Source: Gammaproteobacteria bacterium (GTDB lineage: Bacteria; Pseudomonadota; Gammaproteobacteria; Xanthomonadales; Xanthomonadaceae). From it: a stretch of 10,279 bases of DNA. A model generated the notes under the pieces. That model saw only the letters and a list, made by a program, of their open reading frames with translations, made no database searches and had not been told where the DNA came from. Location of the stretch: the NCBI GenBank assembly GCA_025360985.1, contig JANYBA010000179.1:1-10279 (forward strand), in the 5' to 3' direction. Shown here in pieces: positions 5,126-10,279 of this stretch; positions within the stretch are counted from its first letter, which is position 1, and each line of letters starts with the position of its first letter. A program made the position numbers and the translations under genes.

Positions 5126-8070
5126 CGCACCTTGAGTGAAAACAGCCACTCTTCGCCGACTTTGTCGCCGTGCTCGAATCCTCGCGCATAGCCCAGCGAC
5201 ATCGTCATCGGCAAATGATTGAGCACCGAGATGTTGAAATCCAGCTGCAGCCCCGCGTTGGTGTAGGTCCGCCGGCCGCCGGCCAGGCTGTGGTCGACGG
5301 TCAGCGCACCGACGAAAACAGCCGGTCGGATGTAGCTCAGGTAGAACCCGGGGCTGCCGACCGCCTCGAAACGGATCGGCGGGGCGTTCCACTCGAGCAC
5401 CGACTTGAAGAATCGCTGGCCACCGACCGCGTCGATGTCGAATCCCGGAAAGGTCTGGGGCAGGCGGTAGCGCTTGACTTCGCGATTGTCGACGTAGTTG
5501 TTCTGGAACCCGCCGAAGTAGAAGTTGGCGAGGCTGTTGCTGCTCTCGCCATTGGCGCTGCCGGCAGCGTTGTACAGCCAGATCGACGAGTTCTTCAGCG
5601 GCAGCGCGAAGCCGAAGTCGAAGGTCCCGTAGTACTTCGGCACGGTGCCCTCGATGGTATGGTCAACCGTCATGAACACCGACCAGTCGTAGCCCTTCTC
5701 GTGGTCGACGCTGGCCTGGGACCGCCGGGCGTTGCTGAACTCGAGGCCGACCTCGGCGGATTCGAGCTCGCTGACGTTGCTGGCCACGTTCTGGTTGGAC
5801 GGCAGCGTATCGAGTCCGGTGAACTTGCTGACTTTGGCGCTGAAATCGAGCCGCCTGGGATCGTCCAGGATCAAGGACTTCTTGTAACCGAGGCTCAGGG
5901 CATCGCCTTTCCGGCTCCGCTTGGTCGGCCCGAACAGGTCGTAGAAGTCCGCCAGGTTGTGCCAGTACTGCGCGTGCCAGTTCAGCGCCTTGAAATCGAC
6001 GTTGGCGTGGAATTTCTCACTGGAAGGCACGTCGCCCGTGATCGAATAGCTGGTCGCGACGGACAGGTTGTACAGATGCAACGGATCGGCGAAACCGAAC
6101 TGCCAGCCCAACGCCGCCGTGCCCAGGTAACCCTCCAGGATCGGGTAGCGATTGTCCGTGCGCATCTCGTGGAGCGGCACGTACTTGCCCTTGTTGGTCG
6201 TCATGGAATCGAGCGGGACCGCCGCCGGCGATCCCACCTGCCACGATTTGACCACCGGATGCTGCCGCACGATTTCGTTCCCCAGGAACGTGATCGCGCC
6301 GACGTCCGGCAATGGCACCGGGTTGAGCATCATCGGCACGAAACCGGTGCCGGTGTATTCCAGGGCCAACAGCGTTCCATCCGGGCGCGGGATCGGCCGG
6401 AAGAACCCCGTTTCCGCATTGGTGACCGCCTCGATCTTGTTGCTGGCGATCTCGAACCGGAAGATGTTCGAGACGCCCGTGTAGTAGGAACTGCCGTACA
6501 GGAAGCGCCCGTCGGGCGAGAACACGAAGCCTTCGGGCATGGCCACCCCGAAGTCGAACTGCGCCAGGGGTTCGAACACGCCTTTGGAGAGCGCGTCGAT
6601 GGCGAACACGCGCAGGAACTTCCGGCCATCGATCTCTTCCACCGTCGCCGACAGCAGCTTGCCGTCGGGCGATATGTCCAGGTCGTAGAAAACCTGCCCG
6701 TAGGCGGGCTCCTTGACCTGCTTCCAGTCCTTGTACGGGAATGGGCAGCGCACCACCGTCGCGTAGCCGTTCTCGTGGCGCACTCCCCACAACGATCGGT
6801 CCGCCTTGTTGAAGGCGAGGTCGCCGATGCGGGAATCGCGTTGCAGCATGCGCACCGAACCGCTGCCGAGGTCGAGCGCCATCAGGTCGCGGTAGGCGAT
6901 GTTGTCGCTGGTGTAGAAAAACGTCCGCGTGGCCGGATCGAAAGCCGTCGATGCGACCTGGAACTTCCGCGATCCCTTGAGATCGACGAGGCGCGTGAGA
7001 TGGCCATCGGCGAGCGAGACCTTGCCGATGTGGGGAACCACGCCGGGGTACTGAAACCCGCCGATCATCGTGCCGTCGGCTTCGTCGACGTAGGATTTCG
7101 AAATGGACCCGAGCGCCACCGAACTCACCCGATGCCCGACGGTCAGCGGGAACTGCCGCACCTGCTTCAGGTTCGCTTCCTGGAACCCGTGTTCCCAGGC
7201 GATCCACTCGTCCCAGGCCGTCGCCAACGGCTTGCCAAAAACGCGGGCGAACTGGTCGCCGTAGTAGCGATCGCTTTGTTCGTCGCGGCTGAGCCACTGG
7301 ATGACTCGTTCCGGGGAATAGACCAGCGCGAGGTAGCTGAAGAACCGGGTGCCGTACAGGTAGGCATTGGTCGTCGTCTGGAAATCGATTTCCGTTCCCT
7401 CGGAAACCAGGCCCAGTGGCCGGTAGAAGTGCGCGGCGTCGCGCACCATCGCGCGAAAGACCATTTCGTCGTAGCCACCCTGGGCGCGGCCGATTCCGCC
7501 GGACATCCAGGTTTCCATGAATACGGCGGAACCTTCGGTATACCAGCGCGGCGTGCTGTCGCGGGGTGTGGTGAGGTAGTTGTAAAGGATGGTTTCCGGG
7601 TGTTCGTTGGTTACCCAAGGCTTGCCGCCGAAGAATCGCCGCCAGAAACGGTCACGCTGGTTCCACGCATCCAGGGTGGCGATATGGGTGAGCTCGTGGT
7701 TCGCGAGCGAGTAGAAGCGATCGCTGGTGACGAAGGTCTCGAAGGTATGGTTTGCCGGCGAAACTTCGAGCGATACCAGGTTTCGTGGCGAAACTCCCGC
7801 CGAGCCGTTGGCGTAGTCGGTGAAATCGGTGAGGACGACGGTGACTTCTTCGTACGGCTTCCAGTGGTAGATCTTTTCCTGGAACAGCAGGGAATTGATC
7901 AGGCTGCGGGCGGCGTGCGGCGACAGGTAAGTTTGGTTCGGATCCTGGTAGACCAGGCGCAACTCATCGGTCTGCAGCTGGTCCAGGGCCAAGGAATCTG
8001 CGTACGCGGCCTGGCTCCCGAACATCGAGCACGACAACAGCCCGGCTGAGCACGTCGTTACAACCTTCAT
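5122..8070 (-). CDS. Exported zinc-metallopeptidase-like protein with beta-propeller and C-terminal beta-barrel-like region
   Basis: The 982-residue protein starts with a signal peptide (MKVVTTCSAGLLSCSMFGSQ, probable cleavage AYA|DS after residue 24). A zinc-peptidase module follows: HELTH at 125-129 and WYTEGSAVFMETW at 176-188, with Glu179 the likely third ligand. This resembles the peptidase MA-like gluzincin group. Residues about 345-580 hold repeated propeller-type blades, such as ISPDGKLL, FSPDGRFLYG and RPDGTLLALEY. From about 645 to the end the sequence alternates polar and hydrophobic residues with many aromatics and glycines, as in outer-membrane barrels, though the last residue is Arg rather than the usual Phe. 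The ATG at 8070 is preferred over the upstream frame to 8196 because it gives the signal peptide and has GGGGA upstream; the longer version would begin inside the preceding terminator region. It is probably cotranscribed with the PrsW gene. The substrate is unknown. Confidence 0.85.
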   Translation of the reverse strand: MKVVTTCSAGLLSCSMFGSQAAYADSLALDQLQTDELRLVYQDPNQTYLSPHAARSLINSLLFQEKIYHWKPYEEVTVVLTDFTDYANGSAGVSPRNLVSLEVSPANHTFETFVTSDRFYSLANHELTHIATLDAWNQRDRFWRRFFGGKPWVTNEHPETILYNYLTTPRDSTPRWYTEGSAVFMETWMSGGIGRAQGGYDEMVFRAMVRDAAHFYRPLGLVSEGTEIDFQTTTNAYLYGTRFFSYLALVYSPERVIQWLSRDEQSDRYYGDQFARVFGKPLATAWDEWIAWEHGFQEANLKQVRQFPLTVGHRVSSVALGSISKSYVDEADGTMIGGFQYPGVVPHIGKVSLADGHLTRLVDLKGSRKFQVASTAFDPATRTFFYTSDNIAYRDLMALDLGSGSVRMLQRDSRIGDLAFNKADRSLWGVRHENGYATVVRCPFPYKDWKQVKEPAYGQVFYDLDISPDGKLLSATVEEIDGRKFLRVFAIDALSKGVFEPLAQFDFGVAMPEGFVFSPDGRFLYGSSYYTGVSNIFRFEIASNKIEAVTNAETGFFRPIPRPDGTLLALEYTGTGFVPMMLNPVPLPDVGAITFLGNEIVRQHPVVKSWQVGSPAAVPLDSMTTNKGKYVPLHEMRTDNRYPILEGYLGTAALGWQFGFADPLHLYNLSVATSYSITGDVPSSEKFHANVDFKALNWHAQYWHNLADFYDLFGPTKRSRKGDALSLGYKKSLILDDPRRLDFSAKVSKFTGLDTLPSNQNVASNVSELESAEVGLEFSNARRSQASVDHEKGYDWSVFMTVDHTIEGTVPKYYGTFDFGFALPLKNSSIWLYNAAGSANGESSNSLANFYFGGFQNNYVDNREVKRYRLPQTFPGFDIDAVGGQRFFKSVLEWNAPPIRFEAVGSPGFYLSYIRPAVFVGALTVDHSLAGGRRTYTNAGLQLDFNISVLNHLPMTMSLGYARGFEHGDKVGEEWLFSLKVR

Positions 8071-8124
8071 CGCCAATTCCCCATTCGCGAGCGCGGCCGC
8101 GGGCAACCCAGCAAACCTTACATG

Positions 8125-8154
8125 AAAAAAGCCGCCTGCAGCTAGCAGGCGGCT
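8125..8154 (-). terminator. Rho-independent terminator after the repeat-protein gene
   Basis: On the minus strand a ten-pair stem (AGCCGCCTGC / GCAGGCGGCT, 8154-8145 with 8139-8130) with the five-base loop TAGCT runs directly into TTTTTT (8130-8125). This is a textbook intrinsic terminator. It lies about 70 bases after the repeat-protein stop and 54 bases before the metallopeptidase start, so it separates the sigma-factor cluster from the next unit. The outermost stem pair uses the first T of the run. Confidence 0.88.
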
Positions 8155-8184
8155 CGTTCGAACTGGCTGGAATCCTTGTCTAAG

Positions 8185-8204
8185 CCAGTGGTCCAAGCCA
8201 CTGG
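8185..8204 (-). other. Inverted repeat (hairpin) in the 3' untranslated region of the repeat-protein gene
   Basis: CCAGTGG and CCACTGG form a seven-pair stem around a six-base loop, 17 bases after the repeat-protein stop and upstream of the main terminator. No T-run follows, so on its own it is not a terminator. It could protect the 3' end of the mRNA or bind a protein; the sequence does not say which. Confidence 0.45.
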
Positions 8205-8221
8205 TCTAAACCAGGCAAGCC

Positions 8222-8773
8222 TCAGTCGTTGGCGTGCTTGTCGGTCGCGTCGTTGGCCAAGGCCGCACGGAAACCATCGCTCGCCAGCGCCGCGCGGAAG
8301 CCGTCGTTCGCCAAGGCGGCGCGGAAGCCGTCGTTCGCCACGGCGGCGCGGAATCCGTCGTTGGCCAAGGCGGCGCGGAAACCGTCGTTCGCCAGGGCAG
8401 CGCGGAAGCCGTCGTTCGCCAGGGCAGCGCGGAAGCCGTCGTTCGCCAGGGCGGCGCGGAAGCCGTCGTTCGCCAGGGCGGCGCGGAAGCCGTCGTTCGC
8501 CATCAGGGCGCGGAAGCCGTCGCTGGCCATGTAGGCCGAGAGCTTGCGATCGCCCTGGATCATCCGGAATGTGTCGGACTGCAGGAACTTCGCAGTCCCT
8601 TCATCACCGAGAACGACGTCGGAAGCACCGATCGGAGCCGCCTGGTAGCGCTGCGCCGCGACGATGGTGCCGGCGACATCACTGGGCTGTGGCGGGTAGT
8701 TCAAACCGATGTAAGCAACCGCGCCGATGCTGGCGGCGAGACCCAAGAGAGCCAATTTCTTGCTGTTCTTCAT
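8222..8773 (-). CDS. Membrane-anchored or exported protein with ten DGFRAALAN repeats, function unknown
   Basis: I do not recognise a family. From the ATG at 8773 the protein has 183 residues. A short basic start (MKNSKK) precedes a hydrophobic stretch LALLGLAASIGAVAYIGLNY (residues 7-26), which fits an uncleaved signal anchor or a signal peptide. A non-repetitive region (about 27-84) with a degenerate repeat-like SDTFRMIQ follows, then exactly ten 9-residue units of consensus DGFRAALAN (85-174), and a polar tail DATDKHAND. This start is favoured by a strong ribosome binding site (AAGGAAGG, six bases before ATG) and by poor coding character just upstream. The same frame is nevertheless open back to 9148, so the protein could be the C-terminal half of a longer anti-sigma-like protein. 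A strong terminator follows. It probably belongs with the sigma-factor cluster, as a target or an accessory. Confidence 0.65.
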   Translation of the reverse strand: MKNSKKLALLGLAASIGAVAYIGLNYPPQPSDVAGTIVAAQRYQAAPIGASDVVLGDEGTAKFLQSDTFRMIQGDRKLSAYMASDGFRALMANDGFRAALANDGFRAALANDGFRAALANDGFRAALANDGFRAALANDGFRAAVANDGFRAALANDGFRAALASDGFRAALANDATDKHAND

Positions 8774-9148
8774 GACGATCCTTCCTTGTCCGTGGTGCGG
8801 TGATGTTGCCAGAGCGTCCCGTTTGGGCGCTATTGGTACCCCTGTACCTATACCTGAAATCAAGTCGTTTGCAGCCGGTGCATGACTGGAATACGGGTCA
8901 AGGCCCGAAAGGTTGGTCGGTCCGGTGGATTTCGACGGCAGCCCGGCGACAATTCTGTCGTGCAGTGCAGCATCAACCGGCGCCGGCGCCATCCCGGCGA
9001 GCATGGCGCTGACCTTCACCAGGTCGGCATGCAAGGCGGCGGCATCCGGATCGGCAAGCAGGCGCTGGCCGAGCTCGGCGCGCGCGCCGGCGTCGAGTTC
9101 GCCGTCGATTGCGGCGTGGATCAGTTCGAGGGTGCGCGGGTCGACCAT
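8222..9148 (-). CDS. Anti-sigma-factor-like reading frame, open through the repeat protein (alternative long gene model)
   Basis: The ATG at 9148 begins one base after the sigma factor stop (TGACATG) and is preceded by AAGGGAAAG, so it is very likely translated and coupled to the sigma gene. Residues 1-70 (TLELIHAAIDGELDAGARAE and onwards, ending LHDRIVAGLP) resemble the short helical cytoplasmic domain of zinc-less ECF anti-sigma factors. No stop occurs before 8222, so the frame continues through a linker (71-125), the hydrophobic segment and the DGFRAALAN repeats, 308 residues in all. That topology (cytoplasmic sigma-binding domain, one membrane helix, periplasmic sensor) would suit an anti-sigma factor. 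Against it, codons 72-125 have G or C at the third position in only 27 of 54 cases, versus 49 of 59 in codons 2-60, and a strong internal ribosome binding site precedes Met126. A truncated anti-sigma gene reading by chance into the next gene is equally possible. Confidence 0.55.
   Translation of the reverse strand: MVDPRTLELIHAAIDGELDAGARAELGQRLLADPDAAALHADLVKVSAMLAGMAPAPVDAALHDRIVAGLPSKSTGPTNLSGLDPYSSHAPAANDLISGIGTGVPIAPKRDALATSPHHGQGRIVMKNSKKLALLGLAASIGAVAYIGLNYPPQPSDVAGTIVAAQRYQAAPIGASDVVLGDEGTAKFLQSDTFRMIQGDRKLSAYMASDGFRALMANDGFRAALANDGFRAALANDGFRAALANDGFRAALANDGFRAALANDGFRAAVANDGFRAALANDGFRAALASDGFRAALANDATDKHAND
8252..8521 (-). repeat. Tandem array of ten 27-bp coding repeats
   Basis: Ten contiguous 27-base units, in phase with the codons, encode DGFRAALAN with small variations (ALMAN, AAVAN, AALAS). 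Adjacent units are identical at 8387-8413 and 8414-8440, and again at 8441-8467 and 8468-8494, while the outer units have diverged. This is the pattern left by recent unit duplication. There are no spacers, so it is not a CRISPR array. Confidence 0.95.
8835..8848. promoter_or_regulatory. Short inverted repeat upstream of the repeat-protein gene (possible operator)
   Basis: GGTAC-CCCT-GTACC is a perfect five-base inverted repeat about 60 bases upstream of the ATG at 8773; a related GGTATA lies beside it on the minus strand. It falls in the stretch with weak coding character, where a promoter or operator for a separate repeat-protein gene would sit. No convincing -35/-10 pair was found. Such short palindromes also arise by chance. 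Confidence 0.25.
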
Positions 9149-9149
9149 G

Positions 9150-9689
9150 TCAGAGCTTTCCCTTGGCAAGCAGCAAGTCGCGCAGCGCCTGGCGGGCGGT
9201 GAACAGCCGCGATTTCACCGTTTTCACGGCGCAATCCAGGATCTGCGCAATCTCTTCGTAACTGCATTCCTGCACGTGCTTGAGCACGATGACAGTGCGG
9301 TATTCCATCTTGAGCGACATCAGCGCCCGCTGGATGGCGGTATCGGACTGACCCTGCGCGGCCAGGGCATCCGGGCCGCCGTGTTCACTCTCGACATCGT
9401 CGACCAGGGGCTCCGAACGCTGCCGGACCCGCACCAGGTCGACCGCCTCGTTGACCGCGATCCGGTACAGCCAGCTGGAAAAACGCTGGTTCGGATCGAA
9501 CTGGTCGAGGTGTTCGTATGCCTGGAGAAAGGCGGTCTGGGTCACGTCGCTGGCGTCCTCACGGTGGTTCAGGACCCGGTACGCCACCCCGAAGACTTGC
9601 CGCTGGTAGCGGGCAAGCAGGACTTCGAAGGCCCGGCGATCACCGCCCTGGCATTGCTGCACCAGCGCGGCGTCTGAGTCGTCAGTCAT
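9150..9689 (-). CDS. ECF-type RNA polymerase sigma factor (sigma-70 family)
   Basis: This 179-residue protein directs core RNA polymerase to a specific promoter set. Region 2 spans about residues 8-93: DRRAFEVLLARYQRQVFGVA, the EDASDVTQTAFLQAYEHLDQ helix, then RFSSWLYRIAVNEAVDLVR. A short linker (about 94-115) leads to region 4 with the helix-turn-helix SYEEIAQILDCAVKTVKSRL (143-162). This two-domain layout and length are typical of the RpoE-like ECF group; region 3 is absent. I start at the ATG at 9689, which gives the usual MTDDSDAALVQQCQ opening; upstream in-frame sequence is not family-like. No good Shine-Dalgarno sequence is seen. It lies 38 bases after the STAS gene and one base before the anti-sigma-like frame, the common arrangement of an ECF sigma gene with its regulator. 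Confidence 0.95.
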   Translation of the reverse strand: MTDDSDAALVQQCQGGDRRAFEVLLARYQRQVFGVAYRVLNHREDASDVTQTAFLQAYEHLDQFDPNQRFSSWLYRIAVNEAVDLVRVRQRSEPLVDDVESEHGGPDALAAQGQSDTAIQRALMSLKMEYRTVIVLKHVQECSYEEIAQILDCAVKTVKSRLFTARQALRDLLLAKGKL

Positions 9690-9727
9690 GAATACGGGCG
9701 CGAGTGGAAAAGGTTGGTCGCATCGTT

Positions 9728-10024
9728 TCAGCCCGGCGTGCGCTCGACGTCGAAGACCTGGTCGAAACCCGAGAACTTGAAAATGTCGTGGATATGGCTG
9801 TTGACGTTGACCAGCCGCAAACGGCCGCCGCCGGCCATCAGGCGCTTGTGCGCCTTGAGCAGCAGGCCCAGTCCGGCGCTGGAAATGTACTCGAGCCGGC
9901 CGAAATCGAAATCGGCCGGACCGTCGGCCGCGTCCAGGAAGGCCTGAGCCTTCGCGCACTGGGCGGCGTCCAGCCGACCGCTAAATTCGATCCTGCCCTT
10001 CTCGCCAAAGCCGATCTCGAACAT
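9728..10024 (-). CDS. STAS-domain anti-sigma factor antagonist (RsbV/SpoIIAA-like)
   Basis: The 98-residue protein is a single STAS domain. Such proteins switch partners: unphosphorylated, they bind an RsbW-type kinase and free what that kinase holds; phosphorylated, they let go. The signature YISSAGLGLLL is present; alignment with FMDSSGLG of SpoIIAA makes Ser49 the likely phosphorylated residue (Ser48 takes the place of the usual Asp). The C-terminal HIHDIFKFSGFDQVFDV matches the closing helix and strand of the family. The start is fixed by a TGATG overlap with the upstream ATPase gene and a purine-rich GGGGGGG ribosome binding site. The overlap implies that the two proteins work together. 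Confidence 0.92.
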   Translation of the reverse strand: MFEIGFGEKGRIEFSGRLDAAQCAKAQAFLDAADGPADFDFGRLEYISSAGLGLLLKAHKRLMAGGGRLRLVNVNSHIHDIFKFSGFDQVFDVERTPG

Positions 10025-10279
10025 CAGGCACCCCCCCGGTATTTCCTGAACGTGATCAGGCTGCGTCGTCCAGAATAGTCGTAGTCGATGGTGTCCACCA
10101 GCCGACGGATCAGATGCAGGCCCAGCCCGCCGGGTCGGCGCTGCTCGACCGGCAGGTCGATATCGGCGTCGGGCGCCTGGGTCACGTCGAAACGGTCGCT
10201 GTCGGGATCGGCCAGGCGGCAAACCAGCGCGCTCGGCTGGCAGACGATCGTCAGTTCCAGTTCGCCGTCGCCGGTCGGG
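10024..10279 (-). CDS. RsbW-like anti-sigma ATPase/kinase, C-terminal part (starts beyond window)
   Basis: About 84 C-terminal residues are visible. LELTIVCQPSALVCRLADPD fits the strand region with the DxG/DPD ATP-binding loop (RLADPDSDRFD), and PGGLGLHLIRRLVDTIDYDY is the glycine-rich G2 box, closing with GRRSLITFRK. These mark an HATPase_c_2 / RsbW-type histidine-kinase-like ATPase, which phosphorylates a STAS antagonist and binds a sigma factor or another target. The N-box lies upstream of the window, so catalytic competence cannot be judged. The stop overlaps the STAS start by one base. A PP2C phosphatase often accompanies this pair and may lie upstream, outside the view. Confidence 0.88.
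   Translation of the reverse strand, partial: PTGDGELELTIVCQPSALVCRLADPDSDRFDVTQAPDADIDLPVEQRRPGGLGLHLIRRLVDTIDYDYSGRRSLITFRKYRGGA

Noticed and set aside
5126..5392. Longer N-terminus for the PrsW protein
   Set aside because: The upstream extension is polar, Arg/Gln-rich and entirely within the metallopeptidase coding region. The GTG overlapping that gene's stop gives the expected hydrophobic start.
5170..8049. A 959-codon open frame on the plus strand
   Set aside because: It lies wholly antisense to the exported metallopeptidase gene, which has a signal peptide, catalytic motifs and a proper start. The translation is rich in Arg, Val, Glu and His without domains, as expected of an antisense shadow in GC-rich DNA.
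8071..8196. Longer start of the metallopeptidase at 8196
   Set aside because: It would read through the terminator hairpin and bury the clear signal peptide 42 residues into the chain.
8252..8521. CRISPR-like direct repeats
   Set aside because: The 27-base units are contiguous with no spacers and keep one reading frame throughout, so this is a protein-coding tandem repeat.
8229..8803. Plus-strand repetitive frames (RKPSFARAA-type and GAEAVVRQ-type repeats)
   Set aside because: These are reverse-strand readings of the 27-bp array. The minus-strand reading has a ribosome binding site, a membrane/signal segment and a following terminator, which the plus-strand frames lack.
8774..8930. A sigma-70 or ECF promoter for the repeat-protein gene
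   Set aside because: TTGACC- and TTGATT-like hexamers occur on the minus strand, but none has a credible -10 partner at the right distance, so no promoter is called.

Overview
The window looks like chromosomal DNA of a GC-rich gammaproteobacterium, most likely in the Xanthomonadales/Lysobacterales. The basis is the close resemblance of TrpE, TrpG and TrpD to the Xanthomonas-type proteins as I remember them; no search was run. Every gene I can support lies on the minus strand, so the biological reading order runs from position 10279 down to 1. Long plus-strand open frames are antisense shadows of these genes.

Region A (10279 to about 8125) is a regulatory cluster. In order it holds the C-terminal part of an RsbW-type anti-sigma kinase/ATPase, an RsbV-type STAS antagonist overlapping it by one base, an ECF sigma factor, and one base later an anti-sigma-like reading frame. 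That frame stays open into a small membrane-anchored or exported protein carrying ten tandem 9-residue repeats (DGFRAALAN). The repeat gene has its own strong ribosome binding site and is followed by a strong intrinsic terminator at 8125-8154.

Region B (8070 to 4106) is a two-gene unit. It encodes a large exported protein with an HELTH zinc-peptidase domain, a beta-propeller-like middle and a probable outer-membrane beta-barrel end, then a PrsW-family intramembrane protease whose GTG start overlaps the stop of the first gene (GTGA).

Region C (about 4075 to 1) is the start of a tryptophan operon. A putative promoter is followed by a 20-codon leader peptide ending in a Trp-rich stretch (NWRWWR), with mutually exclusive hairpins after it, then trpE, a lower-GC membrane-anchored ATP-grasp gene, trpG and the 5' part of trpD, which runs off the window. 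TrpE and TrpG form anthranilate synthase and TrpD does the next step. The ATP-grasp protein has no known place in this pathway and looks like an insertion into the operon.

The points most worth a second look are the apparently leaderless trp leader peptide, the repeat protein and its in-frame link to the anti-sigma-like domain, and the ATP-grasp gene between trpE and trpG. No tRNA, rRNA, CRISPR array, insertion sequence or replication origin was seen.
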